Part shown: in pieces, positions 1 through 12,399 of the stretch
Layout: every line of letters begins with the position of its first letter
Position numbering within the stretch: position 1 is the first letter of the stretch
From: Lagopus muta
Taxonomy: Eukaryota > Chordata > Aves > Galliformes > Phasianidae
DNA: 64,000 bases
Direction: 5' to 3'
NCBI RefSeq assembly: GCF_023343835.1
Contig: NC_064447.1
Location: forward strand, 2,108,001-2,172,000
Program-made: the position numbers and the translations under genes
The notes under the pieces: model-generated
What the model saw: the letters and a program-made list of their open reading frames with translations, nothing else
What the model was told of the DNA's origin: nothing
Databases searched by the model: none

Positions 1-69
1 AGAGATAGGGAGGGTTTGTTTCAGAGAGGAAAACTGCTACAGACTTGGGTGTGATTTGTCTTGCTTCAG

Positions 70-3000
70 ACTTTTGTTGATGCCTCGTCAGGGAGTCAGC
101 CTGACCTGAACCAAGTGTTACCTTTGGCCAGCCTGGAGGGCTCTTCCACTAAAACCTACAGCCTGGCTGTCGTGGGGCTGGATGCCTACAGGTGGGATGT
201 GCTGGGGGCGTGGGGAGCAGCGGGGCTGGGAAGTTTGCCATGGGTGGAGAGAAGCATCTGTGCAGCAGGGAGGTGTCTGGGGTGAGCTGCTGAGCGTGGT
301 GTCAACATGGGCTGTAAATCACAAGGTCTGTGCTCGAGAGGACTTGAGTTTTACCATCTTGTGGATATATTTTGCAGATGGATTTAGAGCAGACTAAGGA
401 TTTTGTAGTTAGCAAAATCCTTTTTACCTGTTTGCAGGTGAGACTACGCTCAGGACTAGGCAGAGGGATGCAGTGATACAGCTCTTGCTGCACTGCCCTG
501 TGCACCAAGCAGGGCTGCAGTGCCTGTCTGTTCTCAGCAAAGTGTGCAGCTCGTGAAGCAGGGAGAGATGTTTGGTGCCTGAAGCCCCTTTCTTGTTCCT
601 GGAATGTATTATTCATGTGCTGCTCCCAGTGCCTGAGTGCTTCCTGCCTGTGTGCATGCACAGCAGAGGAATTTCCTCTTCACGGTGACAGTGTGATTGT
701 CCAGATTGTCCCACATCAACTCAGCTGCAGTAGCTAGGTCTGTCCTGTCCTGTCCTTTCTGAAATGTTTCCCAAGGGAGAGCTCTTGTTTCACCACTTCC
801 TGGGCTCTTTCTCACTGAAGCCTGTGAGGATAATTTTACCAAGTGTGTTGCATTTTAAAATAATCAGCCGTGGCCTGTTGAGTTCTGCCACTAAGGGAGT
901 CAAGCAGCATTTACCTTAGTTTTGGGTCTTGTCTTCTCTTCTGCAGCCACTTCCCTCCAGCTCACGTGTAGATCTGCAGTTCTTGACACAGAAGGGCTCC
1001 ATGTGGCATGCAGAACTGCAGCAGTGTGCCAGCTGTAGCAGTGCTGCCTCACCAGGGAGCTTTGTCTCCACCATCAAGTCTGACTGGGAGGTAGCAAAAG
1101 TGGGTGGATTAAGTGACCTTTTCCTTTTTATCACACAGCCTGAGGTGTGAATATGCAGTGCACAAGTGTGAGCTGTGTGTCTTGCTTACAGGTGTAACCA
1201 GGAGCAGAATGGGTGGCAGGCACTGAGCCCTGGAAAGCAGAGTTCCAAATGCCAGCCTGGCCCAGAGCTGTTCATGACTCAGCAGGAAATACTGGAGGTA
1301 GAATTTCTCATGCCCCTCTCATGTGCCCTTCTGCATAATGAATGTTTGACAAGGAAGGTGATGGCTTGCTTGGAGTCAGGTTGTGTCCACATGCATGCTC
1401 CCTCACCCTAACTGACCGTGAGCACGGGTTTGAGCCTTTTGTTTGGATCTGATCATGCCTCCCCTCCCCAGCCCCAACAAAAGCTGCCCAGTTAGCTGTG
1501 AAAATTGCTGTTGGTTCTCTGCCTTGCAAAGCCTGTGTCCCACAGCAGAGTGGAAGAGCTCCTTGTGATACCACAGCTGTCACAAACTAGGTCAAACAGG
1601 ATATAAACCCTTACTTGATATCCCTCAAACTAAATTCCTGCCCTGCCTGGGTATGTCCCAGAGGGGGATGATGACCCACCAGCTTACTGGGAGCTAAGAA
1701 GGATGAGCAGGCTTTACTACTCTTCTTTGTGAACAGAGCTCATGCAGTCAGCCCAGCCTCCCTCCCCTCCCAGCCCATCTGCACCCTGCTGAAAGATGTG
1801 GTGTGCCCCTGTGTTCTCCTTGCTCCTATTTCCGAGCGCTTTTGGTGGTCAGGGCTGACAGCAGCACTGCTGGCTGAAGCTGGAGCATGCTTATGAAGGA
1901 GGATGAGGGCCTCAGGTTGTCCTGGCCCTCCTGACCCTATTTCTGTCCCATTGGTTGGTGTCTTACATGTTTCACCACTGTCATTTCTCTTCCAGGCGCA
2001 GGTGGTGCTCCAGCTGTGGGGTAACATTGATGTACAGCTCCTAGACACGTGGCAGGAATTTGGTGAGCACATCTCTGTGCTGACTAAGGCAATAGCAAGG
2101 CGCCCATACAAGTGAGTTTATTGCTGGATTGGACAAGTTCAAAGCCCAGAGCTTTGGAAAACCTCATAGAAGCTACAGGAACACTTATCAGTGAGTGCCA
2201 GTCTGTTTTGGTTGATGTTAGGGCTTGGACTAGACCATTTTCAGTCCTCTGTGCTGCTGGAAATCAACTAATCTCACAGTGAATGCAGTTGTGATTGAGC
2301 ATGAAGAAGGGAGAGAGGATGAGAACCCTAGGGAAACCTTTGCACCAAGATGTTCTGAAGCTTTCCAGGGAAGGAAAGAAAACGTTGAGGAAAAAAAATT
2401 AGTCCTGAAGAGAGAGGCTTTAGAAGGAAGCCCAGTGCCCACATGCTGTCTCCTGGTCTTGCTCTCAGCAGTCTGTCTTTCTGTAGGAGTCAGCTGGAGA
2501 TGCAGGAGTTGTCTTTCTGCACTGCTGGGGTCTCGGGCAAGGGGTTGCGAGTAGAGAAGGATGGCACAGGGCTATGGCAGGTGTGGAAGAGCCAAATCCA
2601 GCAGTTTAACAGAGTCAGCCCTGCAACAGCAGCAGCAATAGCAGAAGCATATCCTTCCCCTGGCCTCCTGGTACAGGTAAGTCAACAAGTGCTTGTTTCC
2701 ATTTGGGGTGAGCACGAATCACTTAAGCTGTTTCCATTAGATCAGAAACTGACAGAACTGTTTTCCTTCTTTTTTTCTGTGTAAGTCTTGCACAGTCAAA
2801 TATTCTCTTCTACTTTTCTTCTCCTAGAGCTTTGATCTCTGTTCCTAGCATACCCTCTTCAGAAGAAAAGCTATCTCCTTGTATACTGAAGGGGCAACAC
2901 ACAAATCAGAATGTGTGGAGCCTGCTTACAAGTTGTGGATCTTGATTCTTCTGAGTTTTATCCTCTGATGCCTGCGTGTTTGGGGGAATGCTTGCTTGGT

Positions 3001-3274
3001 CAGGGATCCTCTCTGCAGTAGTGGGGTTGAGCCTCTCAGTGGAGAGTAAGGTCTTCTCTTAGAGCACGCGTGTTAACTGCTTCATTCTTGTGTGTGCTTG
3101 AAGGCCTATGAAGAGTGCAGCACAGAAGGTGAGAGGCTGCTGCTGCTGAGTAACATCCCTGTGAAATCAGACATCAGTGGGAAGGAGCACCGTGTTGGGC
3201 CAGACTTGTCCCGCCGCATCTATCTCTTCATGGTTTCCACCAACCCTGACCTCATCCTGGACCTGACTGTATAG
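70..3274 (+). CDS. EME2: EME2, structure-specific endonuclease subunit (3' part of gene)
   Basis: EME2 is the non-catalytic partner of MUS81 and acts in the nucleus on replication forks and branched DNA. Exons seen: 70-191, 1192-1297, 1996-2111, 2487-2676 and 3104-3274. All have AG acceptors and GT donors, and they join in frame to 234 residues plus a TAG stop. The 5' exons lie before the window; human EME2 is about 379 residues. The visible part runs from late in the ERCC4-like fold (ending SLAVVGLDAYRC) through a segment with LLDTWQEFGEHISVLTKAIA and the motif QIQQFNRVSPATAAAIAEAY, into the helix-hairpin-helix region. It ends with RVGPDLSRRIYLFM, a hallmark of EME C-termini. EME1 is the main alternative; synteny next to SPSB3 and NUBP2 favours EME2. 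Gene identity is from remembered family sequence; exon borders are seen directly. Confidence 0.9.
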
Positions 3275-3414
3275 TGGGACCAGGGACCACCTCAGTCAGC
3301 CTCAGCATTTTCTGCTAAACTCAACAGTTGCTGAGCTGCTTCTGGCATGGCAGTGCTGCTGGGAGCCCAGCCTGTGGAAGCAGCTGGTTCTGTTTCAGAA
3401 TAGACTCGCACATC

Positions 3415-3420
3415 AATAAA
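3415..3420 (+). terminator. EME2 polyadenylation signal
   Basis: A canonical AATAAA lies 141 bases after the EME2 stop codon and implies a short 3' UTR. No other AATAAA is nearer the stop. Confidence 0.65.
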
Positions 3421-3439
3421 TCTCTTGTTATAGATGCTT

Positions 3440-5760
3440 TCTTCAGCCTCTTGGCTCTCCTTTGCTCTTTTAGCAGCTTTATATCCCTCTGGCTGTCTCC
3501 CTGAAGCATTAAGGCATGTTTGGAGCAGGAGCTCCAAGTCTTAGTAGCTTGGTTCCTCTGCTGACATAACCGTGGTAAGTGTGCTGCCTGTCAGCTGTGT
3601 TACTGAATGAGATAAATACTTTGTGCAACGTCCTGACTTTTAGTGTCCTGCTGCCTGCTCACTCTTTGGTCCTGCTACTGTCAGTCCTGCTTGTGATTTC
3701 TTCAGGATTGTGGGTCCTGCTGGACTTGGACCAACTTGCAATGCATGAATCTGAGGCTGAAAGTGCAAAACTTCAAGAACAGCCTACTTTTCTGTGCTTT
3801 TCCAGGCATGTGCTAATGGACATCCTGAGTCAGGATAGTAAATATACTTTTGATCTGCTCCAGTTCAGCTTCCCACTTCCAAGCTCCAAGTTACAGAACA
3901 ATATATGAAGGACTCAGTATAACAACGTTGTGAGCTCTACCAGGAGAACAGAAGGAGCCATGATGGAGAAAAACGTTCATCAACTGTCAAAGCCAGCTGG
4001 CCAGAGAGAAACCACAGCCTGGGGTACAGGGAGCTCAAGGCAGGAGAGGCTGTTGGCTAAGCTCCCAACATAAGGACACACATGATAAGCTGCAGAAACT
4101 CCATGTGAAATGATGGGCTAAAATGGGATTCTTCTGCCAAAGCAAATGTTGAGCTTCTTATTTGGAAATAGTTGCAATGGGGACAGTAGGGATCAGGAGC
4201 TCTAAACTCTGAGGATTTGGTATTGCTAATTGTGGCATTTCACAGTGACACAGAAACCCCTTGAGCTTCTTCTCATTAAATACAACTTGCAAGCTCCAAG
4301 TGACACCAACCAGTGCTGTGAAGGTGGGAGGGCACCCTCAGAATAAAGCTCCTCCTTGCCAGTGATTCTCCTGCTTCCATCTGCTAATGCTTGAATTAGT
4401 TCCTGGGAGGAGAAATCCAGCAGGGCTGTTTTTTCTGGCGGGAGCACTGCTACAGATGGGTTGACAGAGAGCCTGTCCTGTTTAATTAAGGTTCTCATTC
4501 AGAGCCATAAACAGAGAGGCAAGAGCCATCTTTGCTTGAAGATTCACAACGTGAGAAGGAAAGAAACAGTCATGGGGAGCAAAAAGCTTCGCATGAAGCC
4601 TTTGCAGGTCTGTAATGACCGGGAGAAAAGACAGCAGGTGGCTGCCTGCGTTCCCAGTTGCAATGCTAGGAGGGAGCCTGTGAAGAGCACAAGCTGAAAG
4701 GCATTTCCCATCTCATCTATTTCAACACCCCCCAGTTTGCAATAACCTTTGCACTTGGCTGATGGCACCAGCTTAAATCATCTGTAAATGCAGCACTCAC
4801 CGGAAGAGAGTTTAAAGGCTGCAGAAAAACATCCTGAAAAGCAGTGCTGTGTTCATCTAAGGACTCAATTATGCTGGCATGCAGAACTGCAGGACAGACC
4901 GACTGCAGGGGATTGCAACAGGGGGCTGTGCTCCTCCCTCCCCTGGCTGTGCCTGCCCACTTGGTCTCCTAGCAGCTCCTTCAGCACTGAGGGGCAGAAA
5001 GAGGGGAAGCTGAACTGCCAAATGTGGCCATTTCAAGGGCTTCCAGCTGCATCAGCGCTGGGCTGAGTCCTGTGAGCCAGCCTGTCCTGACAGCACAGTG
5101 GAACCTGGCAAGAAGAACCACTCATCCCTCGATCCCTCAGCACAATTTGAGCCCAGCCAGTGCTTGTGGCCTAATCCACAAGGAGCAGCTAAGGTGCTTT
5201 TTCTTCCTCTTTCCTGTCTGAAATATTAGGGCAGCTCAAATGTGAGAAAGCAGGAAGGCTGTCCTGCGTGCCTTTTGCTGGCAGTGGTGCCAGGCCACTG
5301 CTGGATTATTCACTGTTCCAGGCTCCAGTCCAGCACTGCTTCTCAGCACATACAAGAAGGGACCAGCTGCAGGCAGCACACAAGTCTCAGTTAGTGGCTG
5401 TCCTGCACACAAACTGCTCTGACTTTCTGTCTCTGGGGTGGGTATTTAGGGCTGTTTGAATGCAAATTGTCAGAACACACACATTAATAAAACACCACAG
5501 TCTTTCCTTCCTGTTTGCAGCCACAAGCATCAGCATGGCGCTGCTGGAGCTCCATCCAGGCCTGGCTCCGATGTTCCAGTGCGCAGCACAAGAGCCCTCC
5601 ATGTGGCAGAGGCAAGGTAACCCCATCTAGACCTGACAAACAAATGCTGCACTTCAAATATCATCTCCAGGATGTTAGCTGTAAATAGTGTACTTATTTT
5701 TGACAAGCACGTTCAGCTTCTTGCCTTTAAAGGTCCTAGGAGGAATGAAAGATAGCTTAT
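3440..5760. other. Intergenic stretch between convergent EME2 and SPSB3 3' ends
   Basis: About 2.3 kb between the two poly(A) signals. No exon with a recognisable protein and flanking splice sites was found on either strand, and no clear CR1 copy. The open frames here are short and unlike known proteins. Confidence 0.6.
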
Positions 5761-5763
5761 ACT

Positions 5764-5769
5764 TTTATT
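5764..5769 (-). terminator. SPSB3 polyadenylation signal
   Basis: TTTATT on the plus strand reads AATAAA on the minus strand, 666 bases past the SPSB3 stop. It would give a 3' UTR of roughly 0.7 kb. No closer AATAAA was seen. Confidence 0.6.
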
Positions 5770-6434
5770 ATTACAGTTTAATACAGTCTTTGATACAGGA
5801 GAAGCAGCAGTAGCCAACATGCAAAGCAATTAAAGTCATGGAGGGGGTGCTCAAGAAAGATCACTAACAGTTTGACTCTCTTAAGTAACTGCTCTTTCAC
5901 AAGTGGCACGGGTGCATCTCTCAGAGCCCATTTCCCTCAGTGCTGCAGTTCAGTCATGCCCCACAGCACGATGAATTCATTGCAGATACCAAACCAATGC
6001 ACAACAGTTAGGAGGGGGGGTGGGGGTGGAGAGGGGGCTGGTCTTTCATTTTGTCTTTTGATGAATCAAGTTTGCAAGAAGTGTGCTTTGAGATAGAGAA
6101 GCCACCTGAAATCTCACCTCCACTGCCAGTCTACAGCAAAGAGAGATTCTTCAGAAAGAGGCGATGGCTTTCAGATCATCGGGAGATTAACGTCAGGTAT
6201 TTGGCTGCAGTTTATGCATTTCAGAGCTGATACCTCTTTGGGTCAGCAGGTATTTTCAATGCAAGTGATGAATGCTCAGGCTAAAGATTCCAACCAGCAC
6301 AAGAGAAATCTTCATAAACAGGTAGAAATAGATGTCCCCGTGAAGAAATAGGTGCATCAGGCCTGGGGCTGCCCTCACAGACAGCACAACAAAACCTCAC
6401 CCGACTTCCCCAAAGCAGTTCGTCTGAAGAGACA

Positions 6435-9400
6435 TCATGTCCTCCTGCACCTCTTCCTTTGGCAGGCCTCTGCATCTGAGCCACAGGAGCTATCTGAGTC
6501 GCTTCCTGATGACGAGGAGGAAGGCTTCGACGTGCTATAGTTCATGCTCAAGACCCACCCCAGTTTGTTGTGTAGCACTTGCTTGAGTCCCGGTGGCAAC
6601 GGCAGCACCTCCAACGTGTCCACATAGTCAGGCAGGAGCTGGCGCAGGCGGTAGCAGCACAGGTACTGCAGGGACGTGCAGCTGGCACAGGAACGGATCA
6701 CCTTCATGCTGCTCTTGGCTGCTGTCGAGCACACCATGGGGTAGAACTTCTTGTTCTGCAGCTTTGTAGCTGCAACCCCTGCAGGGGACAGCATGGAGGA
6801 TTCACGTTAGTTCTGACCAGGTGATCTCGCTCCTCCCACCCCAGCCCGAGCTCCACAAAGCTGTCACAAAATGCTTGGATTTCAAAAGGCTGTATTCCAA
6901 ATCTGGTAAACAAACACAACCTTTGCCCCACTCGCTTCATCTCCATCTTTTATTTGCTACTATTTTCTCCTGCAGCCCAGCCGCCGCCACAGTTCAGCTA
7001 AAGCTGCAGTGCTCCCCCATTTCTGCCTCTGTGCCTGAAGGCTGCTGCAGCTGCCCTCGCTCTTACCAATGCACTTGCGGTTTTTGAAGAACGTCAGTGT
7101 TCCGTGCCACGTGTCCAAATGCACCCCGATGATGGAGCCCTGGCCAAACCTCGAGGAGAAGTTTGTCTTGTCACCCTTGTGATGCAGTAGTCCTGAAAAC
7201 AACACACCTTGCATTCAGCAAAAAAGTCTGTGCTCCACAAATTCACCCCCAACTCTCAGACGCTTCCCTGCAAGCTCCCACTGGTACAGCCTTGGTCAGC
7301 ACCTACAAAATGCCCCGTCTGCTCATTGTTCCCTCAATGCCCCCCCACCCAAAGCATATGATGAAAAGAGGGAAGCTGAGGTTTTGGAATACCAGAGCCC
7401 AAGCAGCTGCACTGAGATCCTGAATCACTGGCATGCAACCTGCAGTCCAGAGGCCCTGAAAATTCACATGCTGGTTGTATAGGGTTTGCAAAATGCAGGT
7501 AAGGCTCCAAGAGCTGAAAGCAAGCAGCAGCCTGTCCTATGCAGTATGATGCTTAGGCAAGCCCTGCAGGTGCGCAGGTGAACTGAACAGGCAGCAGCTC
7601 CCATTGTAGTTAACCAAGGGATTCACAGGCCTTGTGGCCTTTTTGGCTGTGATCCCATGTAATTCTTAAACCCGAGCACCTGTTGCTAACACTTCAGCTG
7701 TCCTCCCCCTAACACTGACCTGCCTGCATTACCTGTGTAGGAGAGCCCCCAGCTGTCCTCATCCTTGCCCAGCAGGCTGCAGAAGGTGTGGCGGTATTTG
7801 TCCAGATTCACATCTGATGTCCCAATTCCCACCATCTGGTAGGCAAAGTCGAGAAGAAGAACACAAGCTTAGCATCTGCAGGAGCACAGAATGCTTCTAA
7901 AGCAACAAAACACAAGTGAGACTCCAGGTCTCCCTTCCTTCGCTCAGCACAGCCCAACAAGTAAGAGGTTCTGCTGAAGCTAAGCTGAAGGTTTCAGTTC
8001 TCTGTCAAAAGGTTTGGCCAGCACTGCATTAACAGAGCCCAGGAACCAGACCACGAGGTGCAGCCTTAGCAGAGCCAAGGGAGCTAACAAGGCTGTGGCT
8101 CATGTTAACTGTGGAAAGTGAGGCTGAGCTGTGGCCACAAGCCACAGAGTGGCGCCACAGCTGTACACAGCCCTGCAGGGGTGATGCTTCAAGGGTAGGA
8201 AGTGACCGAGCTGAGCAGCACACACCCCAGCACAACTGCCAACCACAGCCTGCCTGGATGCTTCCCCAGGCTGAGGACGAGCACCAGCACAGCCTGACCA
8301 GAGTCCTTGTTAAGTTTATTGCTGGTGAACTCCAGGGAAGCAGGAAAATCAGGTTCTAGTCACAATTCCTTTGGTGTTGGCCTAAAACCGCTTATCCTTC
8401 CAGCTTCAGTTTTCTTACTGCTAAGTGAGGATGCCAAGGTGAAACACAGAAGGAAGTTTGCTATCCCGTTCACAGAGCACAGGGCATTTCTAAGTGCCTG
8501 GAAGCAACCTGGTTCTACATACCATATCTGTGCCATACACTGGAGAGGTCATCTTGATCTCCCAGAAATGCTGCCCATCTGCCAGCTCCTTGTTGCCCCG
8601 GATGGCTGCGGTGCCACAGCTGTACTCCATGTGGAAGTTCACCTTGCGGTTGTCACAGGTCAGCAGGGTGGCCGTCGACTTATTCAGGTCATCCCATACC
8701 CAGTCAAAATCTGGTCAGGAAGGACACAGGAGACAAGGATGGACATAGGCCCTCAGGGAGCTATTCCCAAGTGAAACACAGATGGACAATTGTTATAAAG
8801 GCCCATCAAGACTTTATTTTTCTTTTTTAAATCAGGTTAAATCCTAAGCTGTGGACATATTTGAGGCTTGAGCTATTCTGCATCTTCCCACAGGGGATGG
8901 TCCAGCGCTCTCTCCTTCCTGTTGCTGTCAGTTCTGACAAGGCTCCTCAGACCTCCTTTTCTTTTTTCTGAGGGAAACACAATCATTTCTTGTCCGTTCA
9001 AGGGACTGAAGTCAAAACACAAGTGCTACAACAATTCTGCTGTGCTCTGGGGCTTTCTCAGTCAGCCCAAACCTGCTCTTTACCTGCCTTTCCTGTCTAC
9101 TCTGAGGAAACCCTGCTGCACACCCAAGTGCCCTGCCAGCTGCACTGGGGATCAGCATTAATAGGGTTGTGGCCACAGCAGCTGACTTTTCTAGCAGCCT
9201 CAACTGGATCTGAACTCAGGTCTCCAGAGGTGAACCCTGACGCATTAACAAGTTCAGCACTCAGCCCTGGGAGCACAACAGAAGACACATGCTTATAATC
9301 TTCCTAAAGGCTACGTGGCCTTGAGATGTAAACAAAGGCAGTGTCAGGCACTGGGACAGAGATAAGGGCCCTGTGGAACAGCAGTGATCCATGCAGAGCT

Positions 9401-11870
9401 GCAGGCTGTGCCTCCAAGCCAGGACTGCTCCCACCTCACACCCCAAAGGCCTCTGAAAGGAGCCCTTTCCTTACACTCATCTTCCTCGCCGCACTGGCAG
9501 TCCTTGACACGGTGGAGGGCGTGCAGGCTGGAGCAGTAGGGAGCTTCACTCTGGTTCTCACAGTTGCAGTAGGACTCTCCAGTCACAGGGATGGCGCTCG
9601 GGATGGAGGGCGAGAGGGTGGAAAACTCCGGCTCCGAATCCGAGTCGCTGTGCTGCAGCAGAGAGCAGAGGAACATTACTGCCAAGCGTCCCCAGGTTGC
9701 AGAGCTGGGCTCTCCTAGCAGTCAGGTTGCTCTGCAGAGATGCATGGGGACATCCCCAGGCTCGTGCCAGAGCCAGTGGCAGCACTGCTGCACTGTGTCC
9801 CAGCCTGGTCTGCCATGCAGAAGGGCTGAGCTCTAACTGCCCTGTCTTGGGACCCAGTGTGTCCTTTGTGCCTTCACAGCTTCTAGGCATCAAAGAGATG
9901 GGGAGGGGGGGCAAGTAGCATGACAGCCCAAGCAGCTCTTTAACACCCATTTTTAAGAAAGCTTTGTGCTAAAGTGATGGCTTTCAGCATGCAGGTTACA
10001 GACAGCTGGGGATGCCAGTCAAGGCACCACAAAACAAGAGCAGGTGCACGCAAATGGCTGTACACAGAACCTCTACATTCCCACAGGGCCCTGTGCCTTC
10101 CCCAAGGGAAGGCCACACTGCTGAAAAACACTGCTCCAAAGAGAGGAGGAGGAAAAGGAGGCCAGGAAGGGGAGAGGGCAGAACAAAAGAGTAGCAGCTA
10201 AGCAGTAAGACTGCAGTTCCTCTTGCCAGCACTGCACATGAGCCTGCAGGGAACCTAGTGAGAGATTTCAAGGCTTTTGTTTACTTTTATGTATGAACAC
10301 AAGAACTTGCATTTTCTATTCCTCCACATCCAGAGAGCAAAGCGTGCCTGCACTGGATGCTGTAAGAGGAAGAGCCCTGTCTGACCCCACGTGTTACAGG
10401 AGGTTCCTTCTCACCCCATGTAACTTAGCACAGATCTGAGGTCACACACTGATCAGACATACCTGCTCACTATTCGTCCCCATAGCAGGTGGCAACAGCT
10501 ATGGCAGATTTTGTCACCAGTATTTAAAGATAAAAGTCCTTTAAACTCACAGAGCTGTGGCCACGTAACAAGACAGCAGGACTTAAAATGACTCAGGTTT
10601 ACTTGTCTGCCTCTCACCACCTCCTTCTCCCACTGCAGATTAGAAAGCTTGTTTTGTATCTTTCATTGGCCTTTCCTAATTGCCACTATCTAGAAATTTG
10701 GCTGTGGAAATACAAAGCTCTGCTGATATTTTCTGAGAGAGCAGTGCCTGGATTTGGGCACCATGCTTGGGCAGAGACCTTGTAGTATTTTAGCCTGGCT
10801 CTGAAGCTTCAGGAGCACTTCTGTGTCCTCACTGCTGCACACACTGTGTGGGAAACAGAACTCATGCACTAAAACTAGGGTGAAGGATGGCCAAGAGGAT
10901 TCTAATTCCCTTTTAGACCGGAATTTCACAGACTGGAGCAGCCCACAATCTCTCCAACAGCAGCTAACAGCTGCATGACAACCAAAAGACAGCAAACCAG
11001 ACAGGAGAACTGATTCAGTTCAGTGCATATTTTAGATTGATACTTAAAAAGAATATTTTTAAAATATTGTGTGCATATATATATACATATATATATATAT
11101 ATACACACACACTACAAACACATTGTGTGTTTTAGATGTACAGAGCAGTTCTCTGGCCCATGGGCAATAAAGCTTGTGAAGGGCTTGCAGAATATGTCCT
11201 ACAAGGAGAGACTGAAGGAACTGGGGGTGGTTAGCCTGGGGAAAAGGAGGCTGAGGGGAGACCTTGTTGCTCTTTTCCAATACCTGAAAGATGCTTATAG
11301 AGAGAGTGGGGCAGGTCTCTTCTCATTGGTGACAGGATGAGGGGAAATGGCCTCAAGTTGTGCCAGGGTAAGTTTAGGTTGGATATCAGGAAAAACTTTT
11401 TTTACAGCAAGGGTTGTTAAGCACTGGAATGGGCTCCCCAGGGAGGTGATTGAGCCACCATCCCTGGATGTGTTTAAATCAGGAACGTGATTTAGGGGAG
11501 AGCTGTTAGAGTTGGAGTAGTATTGTTAGATCGTGGTTGGACTCAATGATCTTTGAGGTCTTTTCCAACCTGAGTGACTCTGTGGTTCTATAAAGGCACA
11601 GTGGCTGCAGCCTTGCTAGCCCTACCTTGGGGAGAAATGCCATGAGCCCCACATTACAGCCTGGGGGAAGCAGCATCTGCTTCCATCTCATCCAACAGCC
11701 TCCTATCAGTCTCTTCTGGGTACAGCCAGCCGTGTGCCTACCTGCCCATCGGAGTCGTAGCCCCAGCCTCGTGCTCCTGTGGCCAAAGCGAGCGCCCGGC
11801 TGTCGGCCTCACGCCGCACCCCGCTCAGGACAAAGTGCCAGGCCCGGCTGCTCCGTGTGCGTCGTGCCAT
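6435..11870 (-). CDS. SPSB3: SPSB3, SPRY domain and SOCS box ubiquitin-ligase receptor
   Basis: Substrate receptor of a Cullin-5/Elongin B-C ubiquitin ligase; mammalian SPSB3 has been reported to target nuclear cGAS. Coding exons, in gene order: 11870-11742, 9652-9475, 8710-8523, 7835-7733, 7192-7067 and 6778-6435. The lengths sum to 1068 bases, giving 355 residues, the same as the human protein. The N-terminus [20 protein letters not shown] is conserved and fixes the start. The SPRY domain covers roughly residues 95-280 (VWDDLNK, ILHMEY-like [34 protein letters not shown]). The SOCS box follows ([15 protein letters not shown], then [17 protein letters not shown]). The tail is serine-rich and ends CQRKRCRRT. 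It diverges from NUBP2 across a shared CpG island, so a non-coding first exon near 12,000-12,950 is likely but not placed. Identity is secure. Confidence 0.97.
11071..11113. repeat. AT/AC microsatellite
   Basis: A run of TA dinucleotides passes into CA dinucleotides directly before a CR1 copy in SPSB3 intron 1. It is a simple repeat, likely polymorphic. Confidence 0.85.
11155..11595 (+). mobile_element. CR1 LINE 3' fragment
   Basis: About 440 bases matching the 3' end of chicken repeat 1 in plus orientation. Marks are AGGCTGAGGGGAGACCTTGT, GGAAATGGCCTCAAGTTGTG, GGTTGGATATCAGGAAAAAC and TTTTCCAACCTGAGTGA near its end. It is 5'-truncated, as most CR1 copies are, and lies in SPSB3 intron 1, opposite to that gene. 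It carries no usable reading frame. Confidence 0.92.
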
Positions 11871-12399
11871 GGCAACACGGGACAGGTAGGCTGTGGGGAT
11901 GAGGAGAAGAGGTTACACGTGCCAGTATGGCTCCCTTCCCCCCCTCAGGCTGCTCAGGCTCAGCCCTCCGCAGGGCACCGCACTGCCCAACACCACAGCA
12001 GCACAACTCAGATCTGATGGGCAGGACAGCAGGATGAGTTCCTCCCCCACTATGAGCCTCTGCAAACTTTCCTCTTGTTCCCCAGGTCTGAATACCAAAG
12101 ACAGCTTCTCTGCACTGCTCTGCTGCCTGAGTTGAGTGCGTCTGCTGCTGGGAACAGCGCTCGCTCACCTCTGAGCAGCTGCCTACTTGGAGAACACTTT
12201 GCTAACAGCATTCGTGGTGAGGAACGGACAACTTTCTGTGTGCTGGCAGGAAAGCGGGTCTGTCCTGACCTGCCTCGAGGACAGCAGGCAGCAACTGCAT
12301 GCCCCAGACAGAGATATTATGCAGACCAGATTTCCACAGCCTCCCTCCCACCCCGACAGGCCAAACCAGCTCCAGCCGCCCCATCACAGCTCTGTGTTG

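Noticed and set aside
947-1090. A splice-flanked open segment in the EME2 intron that could be an extra exon
   Set aside because: Joined to the preceding exon (ending at 191) it hits a stop within a few codons, whereas 191 joined to 1192 keeps frame and family similarity.
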